In this document: piece after piece, positions 36,685-44,255 of the stretch
How positions within the stretch are numbered: position 1 is the first letter of the stretch
How the letters are laid out: the number at the start of each line of letters is the position of its first letter
Origin: Xiheimicrobium sp033763395
Lineage (GTDB): Bacteria > Myxococcota > Myxococcia > Myxococcales > Myxococcaceae
Length of the DNA: 64,000 nucleotides
NCBI GenBank assembly: GCA_033763395.1
Contig: JANRKQ010000056.1
Span: 105,084 to 169,083 of the forward strand
Direction of reading: 5' to 3'
The notes under the pieces: model-generated
The model's input: only the letters and a program-made list of their open reading frames with translations
Database searches by the model: none
Told to the model about the DNA's origin: nothing
Program-made: the position numbers and the translations under genes

Positions 36685-37683
36685 TCAGCGACAAGCGGAA
36701 ACACACTGGCTGCGCTCGCAGCGCCAGGTGGGGCCTCCGTCGACGCACGAAGGGGCGTCGAGCCCGGCAGGACAGTCAGCCTCCACCACGCACGCCCCAC
36801 GCTGGGTACACCTGGGGCCTGCGACGTCGTCGACGCGGCAGAACAGCCCCTCGGGGCACGGCGTCACCGCGCATGGGCGCCCTTCATTCGCCAGACAGCC
36901 GCCCCGGTGGAGCGGCTCGGCTCCCGCTTCACGCAGCTCGCACGGGTTCCGGTAGAACGCGAAGTCGCGGCCACACCACGGCTCGAAGGCATTCCCAGCA
37001 CACGCTGACGAGATGCAGACGCGCGCGACGCGGCACGACGTCACCGGGTCGAGCCCGCCGCCCACCGAGCGCTCTCCGGCCTGGCAGCGCGGGTTCGTCA
37101 CCAGTGGACACGTCTGGCAGCACCCGCTCGAGCACGTCTCTCCGCCCACCGCTGCGCCCGACAGACACTCGGCGGCGTCGTTGCACGGCTGGCTGTCGGC
37201 CGTGCACTGCAGGCACGACGGGTCGTTCCGGTCGGTGAGCCCATCGCAGTCGTCGTCGACGCCGTTCGCGCAGCGCTCGGCGGCGCCGGGGTGCTGCGCG
37301 CCGTTGCCGTCGTTGCAGTCGCTCGTGCGCTTGCCGGGGCAGACGAGGCCGGGCTCCTTCGAGAAGGCGTAGCCGTCACCGTCGACGTCGCGGCAGGGGT
37401 CGAGCTCGCACCAGCCGGGAGCGCAGGGGCAGGTGAGGCAGGTGACTCCGGCGCGGCAGATGTGGCGGCGAGGGCACTGCGCATCGTCCCGGCAGCCCGG
37501 CACGCACACCGCGTCGTGGGGCCCGTTGCACCCTTCGCACACCATGCCGGCCGGGCAGGTCTCGTCCGAGGTGCAGGCGGCGGTGAGGGTCGTCTCGCCG
37601 TTGGAGGTGCCGCGCACCGGCAGCGTCTCGGCGCCGCAGGCGACGAACACCAGCACCGTCAGAAATCCACGAGGAGCCACCAT
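36685..37683 (-). CDS. Secreted Cys-rich lipoprotein with MopE-like and Kazal-like modules
   Basis: 332 residues from ATG 37683. Signal peptide with a lipobox-like Val-Phe-Val-Ala-Cys-Gly. N-terminal Cys pairs resemble dickkopf/Stig modules. Residues ~105-140 carry the MopE-type metal-binding block (Asp-Cys-Asn-Asp-Gly, Asn-Gly-Val-Asp-Asp-Asp-Cys-Asp-Gly). Near 215-260, Cys-Ala-Gly-Asn-Ala-Phe-Glu-Pro-Trp-Cys-Gly-Arg-Asp-Phe-Ala-Phe-Tyr-Arg-Asn-Pro-Cys-Glu-Leu matches a Kazal-type protease inhibitor fold. The rest is repeated short Cys modules. Outer-surface function is likely; substrate unknown. Confidence 0.83.
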   Translation of the reverse strand: MVAPRGFLTVLVFVACGAETLPVRGTSNGETTLTAACTSDETCPAGMVCEGCNGPHDAVCVPGCRDDAQCPRRHICRAGVTCLTCPCAPGWCELDPCRDVDGDGYAFSKEPGLVCPGKRTSDCNDGNGAQHPGAAERCANGVDDDCDGLTDRNDPSCLQCTADSQPCNDAAECLSGAAVGGETCSSGCCQTCPLVTNPRCQAGERSVGGGLDPVTSCRVARVCISSACAGNAFEPWCGRDFAFYRNPCELREAGAEPLHRGGCLANEGRPCAVTPCPEGLFCRVDDVAGPRCTQRGACVVEADCPAGLDAPSCVDGGPTWRCERSQCVSACR

Positions 37684-37758
37684 GCGCCAGAGGCCCACAG
37701 CAGGGCCCGTGCCGGTCGCTGGCAGGCCAACTGCGCGTCACGAGGCGCGCCTCGAAGT

Positions 37759-38262
37759 TCAGCCTTCCTCAGATTCCCAGCGCGGGGGCTTCCAGGCGCC
37801 TTGCGGCGCTCCGAAGAACTCGTCGGCGCCCACCTTCAGCGGCTCGAACGGCGCGCGGGGAAACGTGATGCGGCCCAGCGCAGGCGGCTCGTTGGGGCGC
37901 GGCTCGACCGCCACCAGGTTCGTGTGCCCGCGGATGGCCAGCTTGCCGGTGGTGAGGTTGTCGACGCGGTAGTGGAAGTCGAGCGCGACGCGGCCGAGCT
38001 TCGTGAGCGCGACCCGAATCGACAGCTGGTCCTCGTAGCCGATGAAGCTGTCGTAGCGGACGTTGAGCTGGCGCATGGCGAGCCAGTGGCCCTTGCGCAC
38101 GAGCTCGACGGCGGGCTCGTTGAAGCGCCGGAAGAAGGCTTCGCGGCCGCGCTCGAACCAGTGGGCGACGTTGCCGTGGTGCACGTAGCCCAGGCCGTCG
38201 GTCTCCGAGAACGTCACCCGGTGCTCCACGTGCGCCGTCACCGCGTCCCAGTTCGTCGTCAT
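37759..38262 (-). CDS. Acyl-CoA thioesterase of the 4-hydroxybenzoyl-CoA/YbgC type
   Basis: Hot-dog fold thioesterase. 167 residues from ATG 38262. The active-site segment Glu-Thr-Asp-Gly-Leu-Gly-Tyr-Val-His-His-Gly-Asn near residue 20-31 contains the catalytic Asp and the YbgC-like Tyr-Val-His. Phe-Glu-Arg-Gly-Arg-Glu follows, and Asp-Ser-Phe-Ile-Gly-Tyr and Phe-His-Tyr-Arg-Val near 100 complete the fold. Divergent from the Gre-like gene with only 59 nt between the starts; alternative ATGs at 38277 and 38301 exist. Confidence 0.88.
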   Translation of the reverse strand: MTTNWDAVTAHVEHRVTFSETDGLGYVHHGNVAHWFERGREAFFRRFNEPAVELVRKGHWLAMRQLNVRYDSFIGYEDQLSIRVALTKLGRVALDFHYRVDNLTTGKLAIRGHTNLVAVEPRPNEPPALGRITFPRAPFEPLKVGADEFFGAPQGAWKPPRWESEEG

Positions 38263-38321
38263 CGTGCGGCGCTTCATCGGCGGGGCGCGGCCGGGCGTCA
38301 ACGGTGATGGGCGGACGCGTC

Positions 38322-38825
38322 GTGTCGAAGGCCTTCACCAGCGAAGAGACGGAGGACACGTCGGTGACGGCGCGGCCGGTGTCGCGCGCCGCTCGCGGGC
38401 AGGAGCGGCCCATCACGCCCGAGGGCTACAAGGCGCTGCAGTCGGAGCGTGCGCACCTCGAGGGCTCCGCGCGGGAACGGCTGGAGCGCCTCGCCGAGCC
38501 CGAGCGTGAGGTGGCGAAGAGACAGCTCGAGGCGCGCCTCGGGCAGGTGGTGGCCACGCTCGACAGCGTGCGCGTGGTGCACCCCGAGCCGAAGGCAGAT
38601 GGTGTGGTGCGCTTCGGGAGCCGCGTGCTGCTGCGCTGGGCGAGCGGGAAGACCCAGTCGCTGCGGCTGGTCGGGCCGGACGAGGCGGACCTCCGCAAGG
38701 GCCTGGTGTCGGTCGACAGCCCCATCGCGCAGGCGCTGCTGGGTCAGGTCGAGGGCGCGTCGGTCGAGGTCGAGCGGCCCGCGGGCTCTGAAGAAGCGAC
38801 GCTCGAGCAGGTGGAGTCGGCCTGA
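38322..38825 (+). CDS. GreA/GreB-family transcription elongation factor homologue
   Basis: 167 residues from GTG 38322, which gives the GreB-like N-terminus Val-Ser-Lys-Ala-Phe-Thr. Residues ~30-90 are the usual coiled-coil; the C-terminal FKBP-like domain has Val-Arg-Phe-Gly-Ser-Arg-Val near 95 and Val-Ser-Val-Asp-Ser-Pro-Ile-Ala-Gln-Ala-Leu-Leu-Gly near 134-146, the most conserved Gre segment. The coiled-coil tip, however, does not show the clear acidic Asp/Glu pair required for stimulating transcript cleavage in GreA/B (it reads Ala-Glu-Pro-Glu-Arg-Glu-Val). It could be a Gre-type regulator rather than a cleavage factor. Confidence 0.83.
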   Translation: MSKAFTSEETEDTSVTARPVSRAARGQERPITPEGYKALQSERAHLEGSARERLERLAEPEREVAKRQLEARLGQVVATLDSVRVVHPEPKADGVVRFGSRVLLRWASGKTQSLRLVGPDEADLRKGLVSVDSPIAQALLGQVEGASVEVERPAGSEEATLEQVESA

Positions 38826-38873
38826 CTGACGTCGCCCATCGTGACGAGAGTCGCCGGGCAGTTGTGACGGCCC

Positions 38874-38904
38874 TTGTCGAGTCGAGCGCGACGACATGTA
38901 TTCT
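38874..38904 (+). promoter_or_regulatory. Possible promoter upstream of a 39-codon frame
   Basis: TTGTCG (38874-38879) and TATTCT (38899-38904) with a 19-nt spacer, 7 nt before the ATG at 38912. The spacer is long, so moderate confidence only. Confidence 0.35.
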
Positions 38905-38911
38905 GGTGACG

Positions 38912-39031
38912 ATGGAAGCCGACCGCGAGGACCCGTTGGTTGCGGTGGCGCACGCAATCCGCACGCTCTTTCCCGTCCCTCCCGAGCAGCTGCGAATCCA
39001 TGGTTTGCCCGCCGACAGCGCTCGTGGCTGA
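38912..39031 (+). CDS. Possible small protein, 39 residues
   Basis: ATG 38912 to TGA 39031. Charged N-terminus (Met-Glu-Ala-Asp-Arg-Glu-Asp) then a hydrophobic/helical stretch Leu-Val-Ala-Val-Ala-His-Ala-Ile-Arg-Thr-Leu-Phe-Pro-Val-Pro. There is no ribosome site beyond GGTGACG. It fills part of the 238-nt gap before the enoyl-CoA hydratase gene. The codon bias fits coding but no family is known. Confidence 0.35.
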   Translation: MEADREDPLVAVAHAIRTLFPVPPEQLRIHGLPADSARG

Positions 39032-39063
39032 GAGCCCTTCTGACATCGGCTACACGACGGCCC

Positions 39064-39840
39064 ATGCCCGTGCACTGCACCATCGAAGACGCCGTCGCGC
39101 GCCTCACGCTCGACGAGCCTGGCCGCAAGAACGCGATGACGCCGGAGCTGGGCGATGCGCTGCAGGCGCGCGTCGCCCAGCTGAAGCAGAACCCGGCCGT
39201 GCGCGCGGTCGTGCTCCACGGGGCGGGCGGTACCTTCTCGGGCGGTGGTGACCTGTCGATGCTCGAGCGGCTCCGCAGCGTCACCCCCGACGAGTCCCGT
39301 GCCTTCATGCGCTCGTTCTACGCGCGCTATCTCTCGGTCCTCGACCTCGAGGTGCCCACCATCGCCGTCGTCGAGGGGGCGGCCATCGGCGCCGGCTTCT
39401 GTCTCTCACTCGCGTGCGACCAGCTCGTCGTCGAAGACACCGCGAAGCTCGCCCTCAACTTCGTGCAGCTCGGTCTCCACCCCGGCATGGGCGCGACGTA
39501 CCTCGTCCCGTTCCGCACCAGCCCGCAGACGGCGGCGCGGCTGCTCCTCGGCGGAGAGCGCTTCGACGGGCGCGCGGCCCAGGCGTTCGGCTTCACCTCG
39601 CACGTGACGCCAGCCGGAGAGGCCCTTCCACGCGGCGTCGAGCTCGCGCGCAGCCTCGCCGCCCAGGCCCCGCTCGCCGTGCGCGCCTTGAAGCGCTCGC
39701 TTGGGCCCGACCGCGAGGCCCTCGAACGCTGCCTCGAGGAAGAAGCCCGTCAGCAGTCCATCAGCTACGCCAGCGCCGACATGGCCGAAGGGCTCGCGGC
39801 TGCGGCGGCCCGTCGCGCTCCGGTCTTCACCGGCCGCTGA
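39064..39840 (+). CDS. Enoyl-CoA hydratase/isomerase family protein
   Basis: Crotonase-fold enzyme, 258 residues from ATG 39064. Oxyanion-hole segments are Phe-Ser-Gly-Gly-Gly-Asp-Leu-Ser-Met-Leu near residue 58-67 and Gly-Ala-Ala-Ile-Gly-Ala-Gly-Phe near 105-112. A Glu/Gly pair near 140 lacks the clear catalytic Glu pair of hydratases, so isomerase or other acyl-CoA activity is possible. Its C-terminal helix ends Ala-Arg-Arg-Ala-Pro-Val-Phe-Thr-Gly-Arg, the common family finish. The his promoter begins directly after the stop. Confidence 0.9.
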   Translation: MPVHCTIEDAVARLTLDEPGRKNAMTPELGDALQARVAQLKQNPAVRAVVLHGAGGTFSGGGDLSMLERLRSVTPDESRAFMRSFYARYLSVLDLEVPTIAVVEGAAIGAGFCLSLACDQLVVEDTAKLALNFVQLGLHPGMGATYLVPFRTSPQTAARLLLGGERFDGRAAQAFGFTSHVTPAGEALPRGVELARSLAAQAPLAVRALKRSLGPDREALERCLEEEARQQSISYASADMAEGLAAAAARRAPVFTGR

Positions 39841-39846
39841 CCCCGG

Positions 39847-39876
39847 TTGACAAGTGCGGGTGCCCGCCGGTACGAC
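39847..39876 (+). promoter_or_regulatory. his operon promoter
   Basis: A perfect -35 TTGACA (39847-39852) and a weaker -10 TACGAC (39871-39876) with an 18-nt spacer, 6 nt after the stop of the upstream gene. Predicted start lies only 1-5 nt before the leader GTG (39885), so the leader peptide may be translated from a nearly leaderless transcript. Confidence 0.6.
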
Positions 39877-39884
39877 CTCAGTCC

Positions 39885-39959
39885 GTGACGTCGCTCTCGC
39901 ATCACCACGCGCATCATCACCATGCCTCCGACGGGCATGCGCGCGCGTGTGTGAGCTGA
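39885..39959 (+). CDS. hisL: His operon leader peptide
   Basis: A 24-residue frame from GTG 39885 to TGA 39957-39959. It contains eight His codons, in runs of three (39900-39908) and four (39912-39923) plus one more (39936-39938). No role except sensing charged tRNA-His by ribosome stalling is expected. It is followed by competing RNA structures and lies between the operon promoter and hisG. No Shine-Dalgarno is seen before the GTG. Identified from sequence pattern and by analogy with the enterobacterial hisL. Confidence 0.82.
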   Translation: MTSLSHHHAHHHHASDGHARACVS

Positions 39960-40024
39960 AGCGACCCTCACACGGCAGTTGAAGCGGCGCAGCAAGCCCG
40001 TCCCTCCCCCGAGACGGGCTTTTT
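39930..40024 (+). promoter_or_regulatory. his attenuator: antiterminator and pause-hairpin elements
   Basis: GACGGGC at 39930-39936, inside the leader peptide, is complementary to GCCCGTC at 39996-40002 (the terminator's 5' arm), so the two can pair as an antiterminator. GACGGGC also occurs as the terminator's 3' arm (40013-40019), giving the mutually exclusive pairing expected. GTGTGAG (39949-39955) and CTCACAC (39967-39973) form a third hairpin around the leader stop. Ribosome stalling at the early His codons would leave 39930 free. Confidence 0.75.
39994..40024 (+). terminator. his attenuator terminator
   Basis: AAGCCCGTC (39994-40002) and GACGGGCTT (40013-40021) form a perfect 9-bp stem with a 10-nt loop, followed by a run of T (40020-40024) and CGTTT. 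hisG starts 48 nt further on. Confidence 0.9.
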
Positions 40025-40071
40025 CGTTTCCCGCCCCGGTTCCTCCCACCCGACGTTCACCGAGCCTCCCG

Positions 40072-40923
40072 ATGCCCCGAATCGCACTCCCCAACAAAGG
40101 CCGCCTGCAGGAAGACGTGAAGGCGCTGCTCGACGACGCTGGCCTGCCCATTCGAGGCAAGTCCGAGCGGAGCCTCACCGCCTCGCTGGGCGGCGAGTTC
40201 GAGGCCATCTTCGTGCGCGCGCAAGACATTCCCGAGTTCGTCGCCGATGGCGCGGCCGACCTTGGCATCACCGGCGCGGACCTGGTGGCCGAGTCCGGGC
40301 GCGTGCTCACCGAGCTCATCGACCTCCAGTTCGGCAAGTGCCGCCTCGTCGTGGCCGTGCGTGACGAGAGCGGCGTGAAGTCCGTCGACGAGCTGAAGGG
40401 CCGCCCGCGCGTGGCTTCGGTCTTTCCTCGCCTCACCCGCGCGTACTTCGAGTCGAAGGGCATCGCCGTCGACGTGGTGCCGGTGAGCGGCGCCGCCGAG
40501 ATTGCGCCCCACCTCGGCATCGCCGACATCGTCGTCGACCTCACCTCGACGGGCTCGACGCTCAAGGTGAACGGCCTGCGCGAAGTGGGCACCGTGATGG
40601 ACTCGACGGCCCGCCTCATCGGCCGAGACGAGGTGGCGGGCCAGCCCTGGGCGCAGGAGCTCACCCTGGCCCTCTCGTCGGTGCTGCGCGCTCGCACCCA
40701 GCGCTACCTGATGGCGAACGTGCCGAAGGACCGGCTCGACGACGTGCGCGAGCGGCTCCCCGGCCTCAACGGGCCCACTTTGAGCGAGGTGCTCGGCGGA
40801 GGTCGCTTCGTCGCCATGCACGCGGTGGTGCCGGCGTCGAGCGTCTACAAGACGGTGGCCGCGCTCAAGTCGCTCGGCTGCGAAGGCATTCTCGTCACCC
40901 GCATCGAGAGGTTGATGCCATGA
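40072..40923 (+). CDS. hisG: ATP phosphoribosyltransferase, long form
   Basis: First committed step of histidine synthesis: ATP plus PRPP to PR-ATP. 283 residues from ATG 40072, i.e. the long HisG with its own C-terminal regulatory domain, so no HisZ partner is needed. Landmarks: Ile-Ala-Leu-Pro-Asn-Lys-Gly-Arg-Leu at the start, Asp-Leu-Gly-Ile-Thr-Gly near 62, and the PRPP-binding block Asp-Ile-Val-Val-Asp-Leu-Thr-Ser-Thr-Gly-Ser-Thr near 151-162. The C-terminus (Val-Ala-Ala-Leu-Lys-Ser) is the ACT-like His-binding domain. Its stop overlaps hisDC by ATGA. Confidence 0.96.
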   Translation: MPRIALPNKGRLQEDVKALLDDAGLPIRGKSERSLTASLGGEFEAIFVRAQDIPEFVADGAADLGITGADLVAESGRVLTELIDLQFGKCRLVVAVRDESGVKSVDELKGRPRVASVFPRLTRAYFESKGIAVDVVPVSGAAEIAPHLGIADIVVDLTSTGSTLKVNGLREVGTVMDSTARLIGRDEVAGQPWAQELTLALSSVLRARTQRYLMANVPKDRLDDVRERLPGLNGPTLSEVLGGGRFVAMHAVVPASSVYKTVAALKSLGCEGILVTRIERLMP

Positions 40924-43274
40924 GCCTGGTTCGATTCCGGGGCGCCCTGGCCGCGCTGCCAGCCGCGTCGAAGGCGGCGCTGCTCGACCGCTCGTTCTCC
41001 ACCGACCCGCGCGTGTCGGCCACCGTGTCGAAGCAGCTCACCGAGGTGAAGGCCGAAGGCGACACGGCGCTCCTGCGGTTCGCCCGTGAGTTCGACCGCG
41101 TCTCGCTCGAGACGCTCGAAGTCCCACGCGCCGAGCTGGAGCGGGCGCTCACCACGCTCGACCCCGTCGTTCGAAGGGGCCTCGAGCGCGCGGCGAAGAA
41201 CCTCGAGCTCGTGGCGCGGGCCTCGCTGCCGCCGCCCAGCGAAGTCGAGGTCGAGCCCGGCCTCGTGGTGGGCCGAAGGGCCGACCCCTTCGAGCGCGTC
41301 GGCGTCTATGCGCCCGGTGGGAAGGCGGCGTACCCCTCGAGCGTCCTCATGGGCGTGGTGCCCGCGCGGGCGGCCGGCGTGAGGGACATCATCGTCTGCT
41401 CTCCGCCGGGGCCGACGGGGCTCCCGTCTGACGTCGTGCTGGCCGCGGCCGCGCTGGCGGGTGCGACGCGCGTCTTCGCCATCGGCGGCGCGGGCGCGAT
41501 TGGGGCCATGGCCTTCGGCACGCTGTCGGTGCCGCGCGTCGACCGCATCGTGGGGCCAGGCAACGCGTGGGTGGCCGAGGCCAAGCGGCAGGTGTCGGGA
41601 GATGTCGGCATCGACTCGCCCGCCGGGCCCTCGGAGATCCTCGTCGTCGCCGACGGGCAGGCAGCCCCCGACGCCATCGCGCGCGAGCTGCTGGCCCAGG
41701 CCGAGCATGACGTCGACGCGTGCGTGGTGGCGCTCTGCCTCAAAGACGACCTCGCCGCGCGCGTGGTGGCCTCGCTCGAGTCGTCACTGGCGTCACAGCC
41801 GCGCCGGGCCACCATCGAGACGGCGCTGCGCACGCGAGGCGCGGTGTTGACGCTTCGTTCGCTCGACGAGGCCTGGCCCTTCGTCGAGGCCTTCGCGGCC
41901 GAGCACCTGCAGCTCAACCTCGAGAACGCCGAGGCCTTCCTGCCGAAGGTGCGCAACGCGGGCACGGTGTTCGTCGGGCCGAACGCGTCGGTGGCGTTTG
42001 GTGACTACCTCACGGGCGCCAACCACGTACTGCCCACGGCCGGAGCCGGCCGCCGCTTCAGCGGGCTCTCGGTGCTCGACTTCGTGCGCTGGCAGACGTG
42101 GCAAAAGGTGACGCCGCAGGCCGCCGCGGCGATGTCGGGAGACGTGGTGGCGCTGGCGACGAGCGAAGGCCTGCCCGCGCACGCGAACGCGGCCGCCGCC
42201 CTCGCGTCCGGGCAGGGTGTCGGCACGCCATCGTCACTCCGCACCCGCGCCACGCTGGCGCCCATCGAGCGCTACGTGCCCAAGCGGCCGCCGTGCGAGC
42301 TGGACCTCACCGACAACACCAACCTCTTCGGCGTCCCGCCGTCGGTGGCGCGCCTGCTCGAGCGCCCGCCCGCCGCGGCCATCACGCGCTATCCGTCTCC
42401 GTACGCCGATGCGCTCCGAGGGGCGCTCTCGTCGCGGTGTGGGGTGCGGGTGGACGAGGTGGTGACGGGCTGTGGCTCCGACGACGTGCTCGACGCGACG
42501 TTCCGCGCCTTCGGTGAACCGGGGGACGCCGTCGCCTTCTGTCCGCCGACGTTCGGCATCGTGACGTCCTTCGCGCGGGCGAACGCCCTGGTGCCGCGGC
42601 CGACGGCGCTCGACGTCGACGCGCTGGCCCGCAGCGGTGCTCGGCTCATCTATCTGTGTTCACCGAACAACCCGACCGGCGCGGTGCTGCCCGAAGGGTT
42701 CGTCGAGGCGCTGCTGGAGCGTACGGGTGCAGTGGTGGTGCTCGACGAGGCCTACGTCGAGTACGCGGCGCGCGCGTCGCTGGTGGCGAAGGCTCCGGCC
42801 CTCGAGCGCTTGCTCGTCGTGCGGACGCTGTCGAAGGCCTGGGGCCTCGCCGGCCTTCGGGTGGGCTACGCCGTCGGCCACGCGGCGCTCATCGAGCAGG
42901 TGGAGAAGACACGTGGACCCTACAAGGTGGGTGGCCTCGCCGAGGCCTGCGGACTCGCGGTGCTGACGAAGGACGTCGCGTGGGTGGACGAGGGCATCGC
43001 GACGGTGAAGGCGAGCCGCTCCGCGTTCGTTGGGGCGCTCACGGAGAAGGGGTTCTCGCCGCTCCCGACCGAGGCGAACTTCGTGCTCGTGCCGCTCCAG
43101 GGCGTGGGCGCCAATCGCTCCGCGGCCGACGTGGCTGACCGCATGCGCACCCACGCCGTCTCGGTGCGGGCCTTCCCCGGCCTCGCGGGAATCGGCGACG
43201 CGGTGCGCATCAGCATCGGCTCCGAGGCGATGATGCGCACGTGCCTCGAGGTGCTGGTGGAGGCGACGCGATGA
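40920..43274 (+). CDS. hisDC: Fused histidinol dehydrogenase and histidinol-phosphate aminotransferase (HisD-HisC)
   Basis: 784-residue bifunctional enzyme. Residues 1-~435 are HisD: Zn ligands Gln260, His263, Asp362 and His421 line up with E. coli Gln259, His262, Asp360 and His419, and the catalytic Glu328-His329 are present. Residues ~455-784 are HisC (PLP aminotransferase): Asn468 region, Asn-Asn-Pro-Thr-Gly near 583, Asp609 and the PLP-binding Lys639 in Thr-Leu-Ser-Lys. An ~20-residue linker joins them. HisD catalyses the last two steps and HisC an earlier one, so the fusion does not join consecutive steps; the phosphatase lies between. It overlaps both neighbours by ATGA. Confidence 0.95.
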   Translation: MSLVRFRGALAALPAASKAALLDRSFSTDPRVSATVSKQLTEVKAEGDTALLRFAREFDRVSLETLEVPRAELERALTTLDPVVRRGLERAAKNLELVARASLPPPSEVEVEPGLVVGRRADPFERVGVYAPGGKAAYPSSVLMGVVPARAAGVRDIIVCSPPGPTGLPSDVVLAAAALAGATRVFAIGGAGAIGAMAFGTLSVPRVDRIVGPGNAWVAEAKRQVSGDVGIDSPAGPSEILVVADGQAAPDAIARELLAQAEHDVDACVVALCLKDDLAARVVASLESSLASQPRRATIETALRTRGAVLTLRSLDEAWPFVEAFAAEHLQLNLENAEAFLPKVRNAGTVFVGPNASVAFGDYLTGANHVLPTAGAGRRFSGLSVLDFVRWQTWQKVTPQAAAAMSGDVVALATSEGLPAHANAAAALASGQGVGTPSSLRTRATLAPIERYVPKRPPCELDLTDNTNLFGVPPSVARLLERPPAAAITRYPSPYADALRGALSSRCGVRVDEVVTGCGSDDVLDATFRAFGEPGDAVAFCPPTFGIVTSFARANALVPRPTALDVDALARSGARLIYLCSPNNPTGAVLPEGFVEALLERTGAVVVLDEAYVEYAARASLVAKAPALERLLVVRTLSKAWGLAGLRVGYAVGHAALIEQVEKTRGPYKVGGLAEACGLAVLTKDVAWVDEGIATVKASRSAFVGALTEKGFSPLPTEANFVLVPLQGVGANRSAADVADRMRTHAVSVRAFPGLAGIGDAVRISIGSEAMMRTCLEVLVEATR

Positions 43275-43555
43275 GTGGCCTCAGCGTCATCGGCCTCTTC
43301 GTCGCGCGTGACTGGACGCGCTACGGGGCTCCCTCGACTCGCGGGTTCGTCGCGCGCAGCAGGTCCAGCACCACTGCGCGCCTCAGCTCCGATGCACGGG
43401 CCTCAGGACTGGCAGCCGCTCTGGAGCAGCCCGCCGGTAACGGGCCTGAAGGCGCCCACTGTGCGGCACGTCGCGCGCTGGGAGCCATCGGCGGCCCTCG
43501 AACGGTGAAGCTGCGTGTCGCGCGCTCAGGCGCTCTGACGGGGGCGAGGCGATGA
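43271..43555 (+). CDS. 94-codon frame filling the hisDC-hisH junction
   Basis: ATG 43271 overlaps the hisDC stop (ATGA), and its own TGA (43553-43555) overlaps the hisH ATG. No family is recognised. The first ~30 residues (Met-Ser-Gly-Leu-Ser-Val-Ile-Gly-Leu-Phe-Val-Ala-Arg-Asp-Trp) look protein-like; the rest is Ala/Arg/Ser/Gly-rich. There is no separate ribosome site for hisH beyond GGGGGCGAGGCG. I read it as a translated coupling peptide or a decayed gene in the place where hisB lies in many operons. Confidence 0.45.
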   Translation: MSGLSVIGLFVARDWTRYGAPSTRGFVARSRSSTTARLSSDARASGLAAALEQPAGNGPEGAHCAARRALGAIGGPRTVKLRVARSGALTGARR

Positions 43556-44124
43556 AGGCGACGCTCTTCGACTACGGCGCCGGGAACCTGCACTCCCTCG
43601 GGCGCGCGCTCGCACGACTCGGCCTCACCGTCGACGTGTCGACGGACGCCACGGTGAAGACCGACCTCCTCGTGCTGCCCGGCGTCGGGGCCTTCGGGCT
43701 CGCGGCAGACCGGCTCGCTCCGGCTCGAGACGCCGTTCGTGCGTCGCTCTCGCGGGGACAGCCGCTCGTCGGCATCTGCCTCGGCATGCAGTTGCTGTTT
43801 GATGCGTCTGAAGAGGACGGGCTCGCGCCCGGCCGCGGGCTGTCGGTGCTCGAGGGCACGGTGACGCGGCTCAAGACGCGCCGGGTGCCGCACATCGGCT
43901 GGTCGCGCCTCGAGGGAGACGGTCGCGCGATGTACTTCGCGCACTCGTTCGCGTGCAGGCCTGCAGACTCCGCCGTCGTGACCGCCTGGGCCAGACACGA
44001 CGACGAGCGCTTCCCCGCGGCGGTCCGGCAGGGCCGGGTCGCTGGCGTGCAATTCCACCCCGAGAAGTCATCCACTGACGGCCTGGTGCTGCTCGAGTCG
44101 CTCGTGCGGGAGGTGACGTCATGA
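43552..44124 (+). CDS. hisH: Imidazole glycerol phosphate synthase glutamine amidotransferase
   Basis: Glutaminase subunit that feeds ammonia to HisF. 190 residues, class I glutamine amidotransferase. Catalytic Cys76 in Gly-Ile-Cys-Leu-Gly-Met-Gln, His169 and Glu171 in Gln-Phe-His-Pro-Glu-Lys. N-terminal Phe-Asp-Tyr-Gly-Ala-Gly-Asn-Leu and Pro-Gly-Val-Gly-Ala-Phe are standard. Its start overlaps the 94-codon frame and its stop overlaps the 44-codon frame, both by ATGA. Confidence 0.96.
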   Translation: MKATLFDYGAGNLHSLGRALARLGLTVDVSTDATVKTDLLVLPGVGAFGLAADRLAPARDAVRASLSRGQPLVGICLGMQLLFDASEEDGLAPGRGLSVLEGTVTRLKTRRVPHIGWSRLEGDGRAMYFAHSFACRPADSAVVTAWARHDDERFPAAVRQGRVAGVQFHPEKSSTDGLVLLESLVREVTS

Positions 44125-44255
44125 CCACACTCCGGCGGGGGGGCGTCCTGGGTGGTGATGCGCTTCCCCGGCGCTTCGACGGGCGGAGTACACCGGCTGA
44201 CGCGCCCCTCTTGCTCGTCGGACCGGCCGCGCTCACGGCGCAGGTGGCGCGATGA
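44121..44255 (+). CDS. 44-codon frame filling the hisH-hisA junction
   Basis: ATG 44121 overlaps the hisH stop; TGA 44253-44255 overlaps the hisA ATG 44252. Predicted peptide starts Met-Thr-Thr-Leu-Arg-Arg-Gly-Gly and ends Ala-Ala-Leu-Thr-Ala-Gln-Val-Ala-Arg. No family is recognised. It restores the 4-nt overlap chain across a 127-nt gap; a translated coupler is one explanation. Confidence 0.42.
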   Translation: MTTLRRGGVLGGDALPRRFDGRSTPADAPLLLVGPAALTAQVAR

